From the NCBI RefSeq assembly GCF_019320115.1, contig NC_089589.1, positions 23,751,273 to 23,815,272 on the forward strand: DNA of 64,000 bases, read 5' to 3'. Below are positions 43,753-56,696 of the stretch, piece after piece. The position numbers and the translations under genes are program-made. The stretch is from Miscanthus floridulus (taxonomy: Eukaryota > Streptophyta > Magnoliopsida > Poales > Poaceae). Below the pieces are notes generated by a model. It saw nothing but the letters and a program-made list of their open reading frames with translations, was not told the DNA's origin and did not search any database. Positions within the stretch are counted from its first letter, which is position 1, and every line of letters starts with the position of its first letter.

Positions 43753-44448
43753 CAGCTTGTATACATTCCTTGCTTCTCGCTGCAACATATGCTTTGCCGT
43801 TTCCAATTCCAGTGGACAAAAGCAAAAGCCCTCACACGACATCAGGATGGATCGCTTTAACATGCTTCCAACGCCGCGGCCTAAAGCAAAAGCACTCAGG
43901 ATACATTCCTTCCTGGGCGCGCAGCTAACGTGACCCGTCAGAAAATGTATCCCTTGCTTGCTTCCAGGTGGATACAAGCGTCCTCTCCCCTCCGTCGTAG
44001 GCAGTGTGTGTATAAAGCATGCAGGCCTCCTCTGCTTCTACGCGTCTCTCTATCCCCATCATCTCGCTTTCATTCATTCATTCATTCATGTCACACACAT
44101 CACTGTTCTGCTGATCGATCCGTCCACTCTCGTCTCCGGGCGCGAGAGCCTCGGATCGGAAGGAGCCAGCTGCGAGCTTGCGAACTCGTCGATCGTCTTG
44201 CAGTCCTGCTCGGTAACTGTAAGCACTTCTGTTATTCTTTTATTTGAAATAATGAAAAAGAATGACCCTCCCTTAGAGGTCGTATTCAGCCAACCAACCA
44301 CTGACGAATAATAAGCCATTCGTATCTGCAGAGTTGATTGCATCCATTCGTTGTGATTCAAACCCAACATTCATTTTTTGTTTGGCGAAGATACCCATCA
44401 TCGTGGTCTTGATCGGTAACTGTGTAAGCAGTAAGCACCCAATATTGA
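43753..44448 (+). promoter_or_regulatory. NLR leader-like segment C
   Basis: Matches segment B from CTTGTATACATTCCTTGC on. It has TGTATAAAG at 44009-44017, (CATT)n at 44070-44090 and a donor-like CGGTAACT|GTAAGC at 44219. It then matches leader parts at 34760-34870. The segment ends at 44448 where the junction LTR starts with TGTAACACCC. The text AGCACCCAATATTGA before the LTR parallels AGCACCCAACATTAA in segment B (34691-34705), so the LTR interrupted this leader. Confidence 0.5.
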
Positions 44449-47400
44449 TGTAACACCCGGTTTTAAGGACAAAACCTGATGCACACCATATGTGAGTCTT
44501 TAGGAACAAATCTCACATATAGCTACAAATGAGGGTGTAACAGAACCACCCAATTTATACAAGATCAAGTATGGCTGTCCCCGCTAACACGTTGACATGC
44601 GCATACTTTCACTCATATAAACCCGGTAGTCCGCCGAGTGTCCCGAAAGACCTCGGTAAATCAACATCACAACCAAGATCGCGTGATTAAGCAAATACAC
44701 ATCACATACACAGGGTTGCAGCGGAAAATAATATTACAAATGAATTCACAAATAATAGTACAAGTTTGGGTTTCAAAACCGATTAGTGAAAACAACATAG
44801 CTTTCAAAAGATTACATTAATATATGTTCCAAATACATTGCTAGCATAAGTGACATCATCCGACAAAAGCATATAGATGAGAAGTAACTATAGAATCACC
44901 GAGCCCACCGGCGGTTAGCCACCATCTTCACAGGCCGAGAATTTCACCTGCAACATGGTGGGATAAACCCTGAGTACGAGAAGGTACTCAGCTAGACTTA
45001 CCCGTCAAAACTAGAAATAAAGGACACCAAGGGTCATGCAAGGCTTATGAGGTGGGCTAGCTTGACACAGTTGCATAAAAGAGCTTATGAATATAGTTAC
45101 CAATTTAAACTTAGCATCAAGCTTATCATCATTTACCTATCCATTAGATTAGCACCTGTACTAGAGCACTCACTTATTAGGAGCAATCAATATTAACCAT
45201 AGCAGGTATAATAAGGCTGTCATCATCATATCATCATTTCTGAACCATTATGTTATTTAGTGTATCTACATTGGAGATAAGCCCGTCAAGTTCTCACTAA
45301 CCGGGAGAGACGGCGACTCGAATCGAATTACAACTCAGCTGAAGGGGTATTCCTAACTCTCACCCAGGCATACTTAGCAAGGGTAGCCGTGGGTCACCTT
45401 TGGAACATCTCAGGAACCAAATTCGCGGGTTCGATCAGCGCCAGCACTCTCAGGGATTACCCTTCTGCTAGGACGATCAGGACTTTTAAATCGCCTGCCC
45501 TTGGACTCACGCCTACGGCTCCCTTCCGAGGCGCACTTTATACTTATCGACTCCCGGCCTGAGGTGAGCTACTCGGCTTCGCGGTCGGTCATCGAACACG
45601 GTCAACTAAGAGAGAGGCATGCGTTCAACATGAACAGGAAAGGCTCCAAGATTCAGTCCTTAATCGACACAGACGGAGTCACTGCAACCGGCAAGCCTCC
45701 GTCCGGTCTTCATTTCAAATTAAGACTGGTTCTTTTCCACGAAAGCAAATATAGCCAACCGTGCCATATGTATCTTCCTATATCTCGCAGGTGACAGGAA
45801 ATCACCTGACTTCTACCGTGTTAAAGCAGGGCTAAGCACTACACGAGCCTGAACTACATAGGGTTCAGGGTAACAATATCTGGACAAGGATTGGGTAACC
45901 AATGTAGCAAGTGTTTGCATCCAACACCTAAACTTAATGCAACAATATATATGTAACAATAATACTTTAACTGCATTTCAGAAATTAGGAGGCTTAATAT
46001 GCTCCGGGGCTTGCCTGGGATTCGACACAAGTCAGTGTTAGGTAGACGACACTCGCTAAGTGAGCATCTCCCGTCCTAGGACTTGTCCAGTCCTTCCACC
46101 TTCGGGATAGGTCCACCATACACCGTCTTTGGGTTCGGCTCCAACATCGCATCCTTCACGTGGTGCATCTAGCGTACCTAGATGAGATGGAATATGCAAG
46201 TGTATGAATACATAGAAGTGCAATAGACAATGCATCGCATGCCGTAAGTAAGACAAGCACAAGGTTACATTAATCATGCACAAGCACTTCGCATTGCCTA
46301 CTTTAAATATCGCACAATTTATCATCCCACGATAGCAAAGAAGATGACAACACCAAGCATGACACAAGTTTCCCAAGATCTCGGGTACTCTAACTCCACC
46401 ATCATCAAAGGTATGAGCCACACTTAGCAATATACAAGCAAACAACTATAATTGGAATCTGTCAATTTCTGGACATGCAAACAGCAGCTACAAGATTTAG
46501 CTATAACTGGAGTTACACAAATCCAAATGACTTGCAAGAAGACATTTTGGAAATCTTATAAAATTATCTACATTTCATCTATAACCATCATAGCATGATT
46601 CACAAGTTAAGTAGGTCGAAATTATACATTTATAGAAACTGGTCCACAATTGACAGAGAGCAGTCATTTCTGAAACCCAAATTTAAACAGACATAACTCA
46701 CAAACTACTTGGTCAAATGACACCAAATTTTAACAGAAGCTAGATACATGAATTATCTACAACTTTTATATAAACAAGTTTCACAACAAAGCACATTATC
46801 ATGAAGAACTTTGCTAAGTTCCCAGATCTGTCCATAAAACACATCGGCAAGAAAATAATTATTAACTTATGTTGCAAACACATAATTGGGCAAAACCAAC
46901 TTTACCAACATTTCCCATATGACTAAAGAACACCAGAAAACCTAGTGTCCATGACCAAATAAATTCTTTTAATAAATTTCTTAATTTATTTTAGATAACA
47001 AGGTGACTTAATGAACATATACCAAAAGTATACAATAAATTCTACAAAAATTACAGTGGCTCACATATCCTATCAATAGGCTACTGAACAAATTTCACTT
47101 CCATTTGAATATGTATAGCAACCTCTATGAAAAAGACAAGTTGCTAAAACAAGAATTCATATGAGAGCAAGATAAACCAATAACTCACTCATACTTCATC
47201 CAATACTCATGAAATTTTTACCACACATCAACTATCACATGAGTAGCATGCCACAAAAATTTCACTTCATTTGGAGCCCTAGATCTGCAATTATGGAAAA
47301 TAACAAATTCAACTAGCATTACAACCATACTGCACAAATCTATTTTTACTGCAAAATATGGAAACTAAAACATGCCATATTATAGATGTAATGCATAGAT

Positions 47401-49358
47401 AATTTCACAAGGATTCCAAAAAGTCCTCATTTGCTATTTTACGAATTTCCTATGATTTACTATGCATTTTCAAAGTTTCACCCGATTTACAACAAATAGG
47501 TCCCTCGAGGCACTATTCACTTGAGTCAATGACATTGCATTTAGGCCCTTCCCTTTAGTCGAATTTGAGGACGAAGTCCCCCACGCAAACTGGAACAGAG
47601 GAGGTGGTCGGCTCGTGATTCCCGGCCGGCAGGGTAGCGTCGGCGGCGAGCGACAGGGCCGCGGCAAGGCCCTGACCTGCGCGCACCCGCTCAGGGCTTC
47701 GGCTCAGCCCGGGCATCCCATGGTGGCCCAGCCACGCGAGGGTGCCGGCGCCGTGGTGGCCATGCCGACGGCGGCAGCTCCCTGGCGGAATTAGCCACGA
47801 CGAGCGCATGCGAGGGAGGGAGGGAGGCAATGCGAAGACAGTGGAAGCGCTGGCTCGGCGCGAGGAGGTAGGAGGAGGCGGAAACGGAAGCGGCGGCCGG
47901 AGCTCCATGGGCAGCCATGGCGGGAGCGCGCCCTGGAGCTCGGCAGAGGCAAGGGTGGGCGACCGAGAGGCGAGAGCGAGTGCGGGAGAGGCACCAAGTG
48001 AGCCTGGGGCAGCTCCCCTTCGACGCCAGCATGCTAGGACACACGGCCGGGCGGTGGGGCGCTCAATTCGCGCATGGCCGCCATGCCCTGGGCAGGTGTT
48101 ACCCATTCGGGCATTTCCACGAGCACGTGGCGGGTGACGATGGGGCGAAGGTGGTGCGCCGTTTTGGGCTGGTTACGGGCCGAATCTAGACATGGGCCTT
48201 TAATGACGTTTGAAGCCCGCAATATGCTCTACATTTTTCATTCAAGGTACAAGGAGATTAGAGAAACGGATTATGAGATAATTAGGCTCCAAAGTGGCTG
48301 CGTCAGTGAGTTGACAATGATTGACAACTCCAGCGAATGATGGCCAAAATGAAGTCAAACTGATGCCATCTTTGTACATGCTCCTCTCCACAATGTCTAC
48401 TCCAACTTTTGTATTTAGCTCAACTTGAGTTGCTTAACAAAAATTCGAGAACGCTGGCATGCCAATCTAATGACATAGGATTATTTGAAGACTGGACAAC
48501 AGCAGCGCAATTCAAACTTGGTACCTCCGTTGAAGCATTAATAAGCCGAACTGGGGTGTGCCCCAAAAACAAAGTTTGTGGTACACAACTCAATCTACAA
48601 CTTTTATTAAAGTACCTTCTACTGGTTCGGCCTGGTTAGGAAGATACATAGCTCCAAACTAGGGTACCCAAAACTGAAACACCATTTTGACTTAGCCAAA
48701 ATCTGAGGCTCCAGAACAAGCACTTCATTGAATATTGGGAGCTCTATTTGACTAAGTTAGATACCAAACTAGCTCTTGACCATTTAACAAAGTTTGTTCT
48801 ACATAAGATGAGCCACAACTTTTATTAAAGGTCCAACTCCAAAACATGCATAGAACCTATAGTTCTATTTTGACCAATGTAGGATCATGATAAAGCTTAA
48901 ATTATCCTTTTTGATCCATTGGAGCATTTTCTTGGCATTTGCTCAATACGAACCTTTCATGACTTTTGTTGTAGAGTTTATCTAGAGTCATTTGGGCAAG
49001 GTTTGGTTGATGACCTATATTTCCATTCACTTAATAGTGCAATTCAAGCACTTATTAAAGCCATTCCAACAGGGATATAACTTATCATTTCATGTGACTT
49101 TTTGATTCCAACTGTCATGAAACTTTTCCAGTAATCCATATAGATGGGTATTGATGTGAGACACATGAAGATATTCCAATAACACCAGTCAAGCATATAT
49201 CTTGAAAAGGGCCTATATGTAAAGCAAGGGTGCTATGTCCGAGTTTAGGTTGGGGCTTATTTCCATAGGTTTGACCTTGACATCTCCATCGTCACTTAAT
49301 CTGTCATGTTTAAGCTTAAACCCATTGCTTACTGGTGACAAACACCTGGGGTGTTACA
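44449..49358. mobile_element. Hybrid Tekay-like LTR at the duplication junction
   Basis: Starts TGTAACACCCGGTTTTAAGG and, after 87 bp, runs identically to LTR-A from its first base (44536 = 1326) to its last (49358 = 6148). Its ends TGTAACACC and GGTGTTACA are perfect inverses. The left flank is ATTGA and the right flank AAGGT, so it has no target duplication. The right flank is that of LTR-A. It is best read as a crossover product of LTR-A and another LTR that sat at 44449. Confidence 0.75.
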
Positions 49359-49854
49359 AAGGTACCCGTCCATACCCCCCTTAATAGTATGGCCAAAGGA
49401 AAAATAAAGTCCTAAACTACTCTAAGTGTCTCTTCAACACCAAACAACACTTAGAACTAGTCCATCCTTAACCTTGTCGTCCATCCTTTGAAAACCAAAA
49501 AGATTTCCATCGTATGGGCATGACAACCATGATTGCCCAATCAATTGTCATTACCATGAGCTAACTTAATTGCATCTGCAAAACACACGTTAGTCACAGT
49601 AATCTCGTATTGACAGTGTTTTCCTAAACGCTAAACGGTAAACAGTCGGTCACATACCGTTTAGCCATTATTCGGGCAAAACGTCCCATTAAACGGGCTA
49701 AACAGCCAATTAAATGGGGTAAACAGGTGATTAAACGGAAATAGCGCACCACCGTGTAGCGTTTACATAGTGTTTAAACGGGCTAAACGACCGTTTAGGC
49801 AAACAATTATTGTCATTAATCACCGAAACCCAACTAGGGGCCTAGATGCTTTCA
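49359..49854. mobile_element. SIRE-like LTR right part, unit 2
   Basis: Equals 6149-6644. Its left half is absent in this copy because the junction LTR is followed directly by the right half, which shows that the copy was not made by an independent LTR insertion. Confidence 0.75.
49614..49804. mobile_element. hAT-like MITE with AAACGG motifs, unit 2
   Basis: Identical to 6404-6594. Confidence 0.55.
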
Positions 49855-50804
49855 CCGGCGATGAGAGCTCACCGGAGTTCGACAAAAAAGGGTTTAGGAC
49901 CTCGGTTCCTTGCGGGAATAGTACGGGGAGAAAGAGAGCGGGATGGCAAACTCACCACGATGCTTTTCGCGATCGAAGGCGGCACGGAGACGATGCGGGA
50001 CACGGTGGGGCTGACGGCGAGCACTACGGCGGCTAGGGTTTCGATGGCGCTGTGACTCGAGGCGAGGGCGGCGCGAGCTAAGGTTCTGGGATGGGGCGGC
50101 GCGGCACCTGTGGCTCGGTATTTAAGGGGCGAAGCGGCTTGGAGTGCACAGCAACGACGCGGGACGGGGCGACAGCGGACTCCGGCGAAGTAGAGTTCGG
50201 GTCGGCGACATGAGGAAGACGACGTGTCTGACAGAGAGGGCCCACCTGTCGGCAACTCAAGGCGCGGGAGAGAGAGGGCTGCGGGCGACACAGCTGCGCG
50301 GGCTTTCGGATGCTGCGGCTGGGCCGGTGCGCGCGGTGGGTCGCGGGGAAAGAAAGGGAGGAAGTGGGCTGGTGGCTTGCTAGCGCGGGCCGCGGGAGAG
50401 TGAGGGCAGCTGCTGGGCCACTGCGGGAGGAAGAAAGCTGGGTCGGGAGAGAGCTAGATTGGGCCTGCGGGATAGAGGTGAGGGAGTAGGCCGCGCGGAC
50501 GGTACTGGCCTTGCTGGGCTCCTCCAGGCCAAAAACAGAGAGAGGAGGAGGGAGAGAGATCCTTTTTTCCAATGTTTTTTAAATCCAAATTCAATTCAAA
50601 TTTAAATCCTTTTGAAATATTGTTCAAACCCAATCATCATAAATAAATATGCAGCAGCATGTATGCACAAACTTGTAGCTAGACCTTATATTTGATTTTA
50701 ATTTCAACAAAGTTTTTATTTTTCTAAGTTTAAATGCTCACATAAATACATAAATAAATCAAATTATCTTATTTTAAAATGATGCAAAATTTAGGGTGTT
50801 GAAC
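49855..50804. mobile_element. Gypsy LTR 3' part, unit 2
   Basis: Identical to 6645-7594, including the decayed TGTTGAA end. Confidence 0.5.
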
Positions 50805-50856
50805 CCATCAGATCAGTGGATCGAAGCAGCAGCGTGTTCTGCGTGTACACACATCA

Positions 50857-50971
50857 CCTGTTCGCTTGCTCGTAAACGATCGTAAATTTCCAGCCGGGAA
50901 CAGTGTTTTTCTCTCACACCAAACCAGCCAGCAGTAAATAATCCACGATACGATACGGCCTCCCGAACAGG
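50857..50971. mobile_element. 115-bp CCTGTTCG MITE, unit 2
   Basis: Identical to 7647-7761. Confidence 0.65.
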
Positions 50972-51227
50972 GCAATATATGCATTCTGGCCATTCGTTGA
51001 TCTCCACCGGTACCATCTGCCAACTGCTTGTGCTGAACAAGACTTGATCTGTTTCCACTTTTTGTTCAGTCTGCGTTCATTATGCTCCTCCAGTTAATTC
51101 CATTCGTTTGCCTTCACCTCAGTATATTGCCATTCTTTCATGCTGGTGGACCATGTTATCGACTCACGGCACATTGCAAATATTAAGGCTTGTTGGGTGA
51201 CGCTATGGATTATGGACTCATGGCGCA

Positions 51228-51554
51228 GTGCAAATATTTATGTTGCTATCTGCTACTGAAGATTTATGTCTTCTACGGAGTATTATGGATTGGAACTTGC
51301 TTGTCCTCTGTAATTTCAGCTGGCTTACGATAGTGTATGCCGTAACCTTGCATATTAAATTCCTGATGAAAGAGTCCGATGGCCGGCCGCGTGGTTGGTT
51401 GGATTTCGAGGAAGCCAGGACCTGTGACTCGAAGTAAAGAGTCTCACACCCATACGAGATTGAGAAGAAGACAAGACTGTCACTGCTTGACCCACGCTTC
51501 TATATGAGTAGATGGGGATGGAGGGCCTGTATCTGGACGGTCTCCGGTTATCAC
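51228..51554 (+). pseudogene. Unrecognised interrupted frame, unit 2
   Basis: Identical to 8018-8344, stop included. Confidence 0.35.
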
Positions 51555-51651
51555 TAAACGGAGAGGTCCAAGATGGCAAATGCATATGAATTATTCTTCA
51601 TATCCCAGTCATCAAATGGGACCATCATGGACCACCCATAAAGCTAGTCTT

Positions 51652-52123
51652 TGTTGGCCCACAGGTTCACCGGCTCAGGCGAGTGAATCACTCGTCGGTC
51701 TTGCCGAGCACCCGCTAGTGTTGCCGAGCACCCACTAGCCTTGCCGACCATTAACAGGCGCTGTCTATTCTCACACACTATGGCTGGAGCTAGAAGAAGG
51801 GAAAACAGAGCAAGCAAGCACAATACAAGACACCAGCGCTGGCCGAAGCGAGATGGCAAATCTGAACTCTCTTTATTGAGTTGCTTTGTATGTCTATTTA
51901 TACAACTCTATCTATCTAGTCCTAGTACAGCTCACATGCTATAACAGTAACTAGATAACACTGACAGGGCTGACTCTGCGCCGGCCACTGCATATTCCTA
52001 TAGTGCTGCAGGTGAGCCTTGCGGCGCCTGCACCTGCAGCGGCTACAGTATCACAGCAGGGGGCCAGTTCGGCGCCGCCTTCCCTTGCTGTGTTCACACA
52101 AGGTGGCAGTAGATTAGCTAACA
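51652..52123 (-). repeat. Copia 3' LTR, unit 2
   Basis: Identical to 8442-8913. Confidence 0.93.
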
Positions 52124-52150
52124 ATCTTCCCCCAATTCTACTGCTAACCC

Positions 52151-55100
52151 TTATACTCCCTCCATGCCGATCATCTCCTTCAGCTCCGTGAGTCGAAGTC
52201 GTCCGAGCGGCTTGGTGAGGATGTCCGTGAGTTGCCGACCAGTTTCGACGAACTCGATGACGATCTGCCCTCCATCAACACAGTCTCTGAGGATGTGGAA
52301 CTTCACGTCGATGTGTTTACTCCGGTCGTGCAGAACCAGATTCTTCGCGAGGGCGATGGCGGGCTTGTTGTCCACCATCAGTGCTGGTGTGTGAGCTTCC
52401 ACACAGGTCAGCTCGCCCAGCAGCCGGCGTAGCCACACAACTTGGCACACCGCTGTGGCCGCCGCTACATACTCTGCCTCGCACGTAGATAGCGCCACCA
52501 CCTTCTGTTTCAGCGACACCCATGAAATTGGGGCCGACCCGAGGAAGACGAGCACGCCAGAGGTGCTCCGTCGTCCATCGATGTCCGCCGCCATGTCTAC
52601 ATCACTGAACACCATGAGCTGCAGCCTACTTCCGCCGGTCTTTGGGAAGATGATCCATTGATTCATCGTCCCCTTGACGTAGCGTAGTAGCCGCTTCACC
52701 GCAGCCCAGTGATCCTCTCTGGGATCCTCCATGAAGTAGCTGACGTATCCCACGGCGAACGCAATGTCTGGTCTCGTGTGGACTAAGTAGCGCAGACCGC
52801 CGACGATGCTCCGGTAGAGTGTTGCATCCACCTTCGCCACGGTGCTGGCCTTCGTCAGCTTCAGCCGCTCCTCCATCGAAGTCACACATGACTTGCACTC
52901 CACCATGCCGCTCATCTCCAACTACTTGGAGGCGTACGCGCTCTGACCGAGCGTGAGTTCCTCCTTCTCCTGTCTCACCTCGATGCCGAGGTAGTAGGAG
53001 AGTGTGCCGAGATCGCTCATTCGAAAACGAGCTGCTATCTCGCGCTTGAAGCTGTTGATGTCCACCGTGCGCGCGCCGGTGACGATTAAGTCATCCACAT
53101 ACACGCCGACCACGAGGTCCTCCTTCCCCGTCGTCGCATGTAGAGAATGTGCTCGGTTGCGCACCTTTGAAACCCAAGCTCGCCCGGCATGGCGTCAAGC
53201 TTGGCGTTCCATGCTCGAGGGGCTTGCCGCAGCCCGTAGAGCGCCTTGCGCAGTCGAAGCACCCTGTGCTCCTCTCCCTTGACGGTGAAACCTGGAGGTT
53301 GCCTGACGAAGACCGTTTCCGCCAGTTCGCCGTTGAGGAAGGCTGATTTAACGTCCAAGTGATGGACGCGCCAGTCCTTTGCTGCTGCCAAGGCTAGTAG
53401 CAAACAGACCGACTCCATGCGCGCTACTGGTGCAAAGACCTCCTTGAAGTCGATGCCCTCACGCTGAACAAAGCCTCGGGTGATGAGGCGCGTCTTGTGC
53501 TTGACAATGGCGCCGAGCTCATCCCTTTTGACCTTGTACACCCACTTCAAGCTGATCGGATGGCATCCTGGAGGTGGATCAACGAGCTGTCAAGTCTCGT
53601 TTTCCTCGATCGCCTTCATCTCCTCCAGCAATCGCACGTCGCCAGTTTCCATCGCGCTCGGCTAGCGCGAACGTGGGTGGTTCATCCACACTGACGAGTA
53701 GCAGCTCTGCATTGTTGAGCAGCCTACTCGCCAGACCTGAGGGACTTGTGTCACCGACGATGTCGTCCATCCTGTGGAACCGCACCTCCTCACCTTCGTG
53801 GTAGGCGTCCACGAATTCAGTAATGTCACTTAGAGGTGAGTTGAACTCGATCGGCGTCGATTGAGTTCCCTGTTTCGCCGGAGTGCTCGGCATAGAACCT
53901 GAAGTGCTCAGCACTGCTTTTGGACAACTTGTCATAACTCATGCAGTGTTCGGCCACACTGTAGGAGTGCCCAGCCTCAGTCTTGGAGTGGTCGTCACCA
54001 CAGTAAGACGTCTTGGCTCCGCCACGGGAGTGCTCGGCACCCGTCCTGAAGTGGTCGCCACCACTGCAGAACCTCCTAGCATCACTCCTGGCATGCTCGG
54101 CATCCCTCCAAAAGTGCACGACACTCCTCCTGGAGTGCTCGGCATCCCTCCCGAAGTGCTCGGCACTGCCCCAGGAGTGCTCGACTCTACCGCCGGAGTG
54201 CTCGGCTCTCCTCCCAGAGTGCTCGGCACCTCTTCCCCAGCATCTCCACCACCGTGGATGACCAAGTGCTCGATGACGAAGGTGCTAGTGAAGCCGCCAG
54301 CTTCCCCCATGCTCGGATTGCTCCAGTCCCAAGCCGCCTTCTCGTCGAACACGACGTCGCGCGAGACGAGCACCTTGTCTCCGCGTGGGTCGTAGAGTCG
54401 GTACGCCTTGGTACCCTCCGCGTAGCCCAGGAACACCATCGGTGTGCTCCTGTCCTCCAGCTTGGTGAGGTTCGGCTTTGTCTTCCTGACGTGGCCGATG
54501 CAACCGAATGTCCGGAGGAAGGACACGCTCAGCTTGCACCCGTACCAAGCTTTGAACGGCATCTTGCCCGTCAGGGCCTTGGTCGGAGCGCGGTTGAGGA
54601 TGAACACCGCCGTGGTCACCGCCTCCCCCCAGAACCTAGCTGGCATGCCTTTGGCCTTCATCATGGATTGGGCCATGCCGACCACAATCTAGTTCCATCG
54701 CTCCACCACGCCATTCTGTTGTGGCGAGTACGGCGCTGTGTGGTGTTGCCCCACACCCTGATCCGCGCAGTACACAGCGAACTCCACCAAAGTGAATTCA
54801 CCACCGCGATCAGTCCTCAGCACGTGGAGCTTCTTGCCGCTCTCGGCCTCTGCACGTGTCTTGAACTTCTTGATCGCCGCCGCCGCTTCATCCTTGCTCG
54901 TCAGGAGTTGCAGCCACATGTAGTGACTGCAATCGTCCATGAGCTGGAGGAAGTACCGCCGACCATCGCATGTAGTAGGCATGATTGGCCCGCAGAGGTC
55001 GCTGTGGACGAGCTCAAGAGCTTCCTCCGCGCGATACTTGGCCGCCTTTGGGAAAGGTAGCCTCCTCTACTTCCTGGCCAAGCAGCTGTCACACAGCTCG

Positions 55101-56600
55101 CCTTCGTGCTTGATGTGGGGTAGTCCTCGGACCATCTTTTCCAGCCGACCAAGCGCATCGAAGCTGAGATGTCCAAACCGGGCATGCCACATCCACGGTT
55201 CCTCGGAGTGCCTTGCCGCCAGGCACATCGGCTGCTCTACCTTTAGGTCAAGCAGGTACAACCGGTTTAGGGACCTCTTCACCTTGGCAAGAAGTCGCTG
55301 CTCCGGTCCCTGATCCTCAGGACGCCGTCCTTGATCAGTACCTCGCTACCGCGCTCATCCAGCTGACCAATGCTAATGATGCTGGAACGCAGCTGTGGGA
55401 TGTAATATATATCCGTTAGTGCGCGGTGCTCCCCATTCTGGCATCTGAAGATGATGGTGCCGCGCCCTTGGATTGCCACCCTTGAGCCATCACCAAACTT
55501 CACCGTACCGGTAACATCCCCGTCGAGGTCAGAGAAGGATGCCTTGGAGCCCATCATGTGGTTGCTGGCACCAGAGTCCAGATACCACCGCTGCTCCTGG
55601 TCGGCGCCCACACGCCCGAGGTGAACTTAGGCGTGTGGTTCGTCGATGTTGACGGTCTTCAGGGCCTTCCTAGGTCCTTCCACTATCGTCGCCTCTTCCC
55701 TCTCCTCGACCTCGATGTCGTGCAGTGCACAGAACGTTGCCATCAGGATAGTAGCCTCATCCTCATCATCGGCTTGCGCTAGGTGAGCCTGAGCCTTCTT
55801 CTCCTGCTTGCGATTTGGGCATTCCCGTGCCCAATGGCCCATCTTCCCGCAACGCCGGTAGGCGTTGGGGTCGACCTGCTTCTTCTCCGAAGAAGCCTTG
55901 CCGCGGCGCTTGCCATCGCCACCGCGACTGGAGGAGGCTGCCTTCCCGGAGTTCCTCCGAGCAGCCCACTCCTCTTCCGCCTACAGGAGTTTCCCGCTGC
56001 CCTTCGTTGCTGTCGCCTGCTCCAGGCGCTCGTCCACCGCCCGCAGACGGCCTGTCACATCCTCAATGGTGAGTGTGGACAAGTCCAGCATCGTCTCTAT
56101 GGAGAGAGCGATCTGGATGTACTTTGCCGGCACGGAGTGGAGGTACTTGGAGACCACCTCCTCTTCATCGTTGGTGACGTCGTGGCTCTTCAGCTTGCTG
56201 ATGAGCGTCTGCAGGCGGAGGGAGAAGTCCTCCACCATTTCACCATCCTTGAACTTGAGGTTGGCGTACTCCTACTTCAGAAGCTGGGCCGTCGCCTTCT
56301 TTGCGCGGTGGGAACCAACGCGCATCACCACAATAGCCTCCCACGCCTCCTTAGCCGAGCTCTTCACCCCCAACGGCTCACTATACTCCACCGGTACAGC
56401 AGCGAGGATAGCCTCCAACGATGATATGTTGTCTTCTTCAATGTCGGTGCCCTTGTCAACAGCATTCTAGAGCCTCGGGCTCTGAGCTTGACTTTCATGG
56501 TCACCGACCACTCTCCATAGTTGGTGCGAGTCAGCATCGGCCAACTGGTGCCGCTGACCTCCAGCACCGTGCAAACAACGACCTCCGGTCGTGGCTAGGC
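52151..56600 (-). pseudogene. Copia gag-pol remnant, unit 2
   Basis: Identical to 8941-13390. RNase H at 52151-52921, YVDD near 53100, the 21-bp linker repeat at 53875-54246, integrase at about 54250-55280, protease near 55560 and zinc knuckle near 55830. Breaks as in unit 1: TAG 52922-52924, TGA 53590-53592, TGA 53939-53941, TAG 54689-54691, TAG 55067-55069, TAA 55627-55629, and TAG at 55981, 56272 and 56467. Confidence 0.9.
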
Positions 56601-56696
56601 AGCCACAGCAGTGCCACTGCCGTCGCCCATCTCCGAACCGCCTGTCATCGCCAGCGGTTAGTCTGGCGAGGGCGCTTGTACGGCTCTGATACCACT

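Larger units (their letters stand above)
50751..51622. repeat. Older segmental duplication copy 1, unit 2
   Basis: Identical to 7541-8412. It includes the CCTGTTCG MITE at 50857-50971 and the interrupted frame at 51228-51554 with the same TAA at 51435-51437. Confidence 0.8.

Noticed and set aside
1326..49358. The two long LTRs as the pair of one 48-kb retrotransposon
   Set aside because: The identity continues for more than 14 kb past the LTR, and the intervening DNA contains an NLR gene and many unrelated elements rather than gag-pol.
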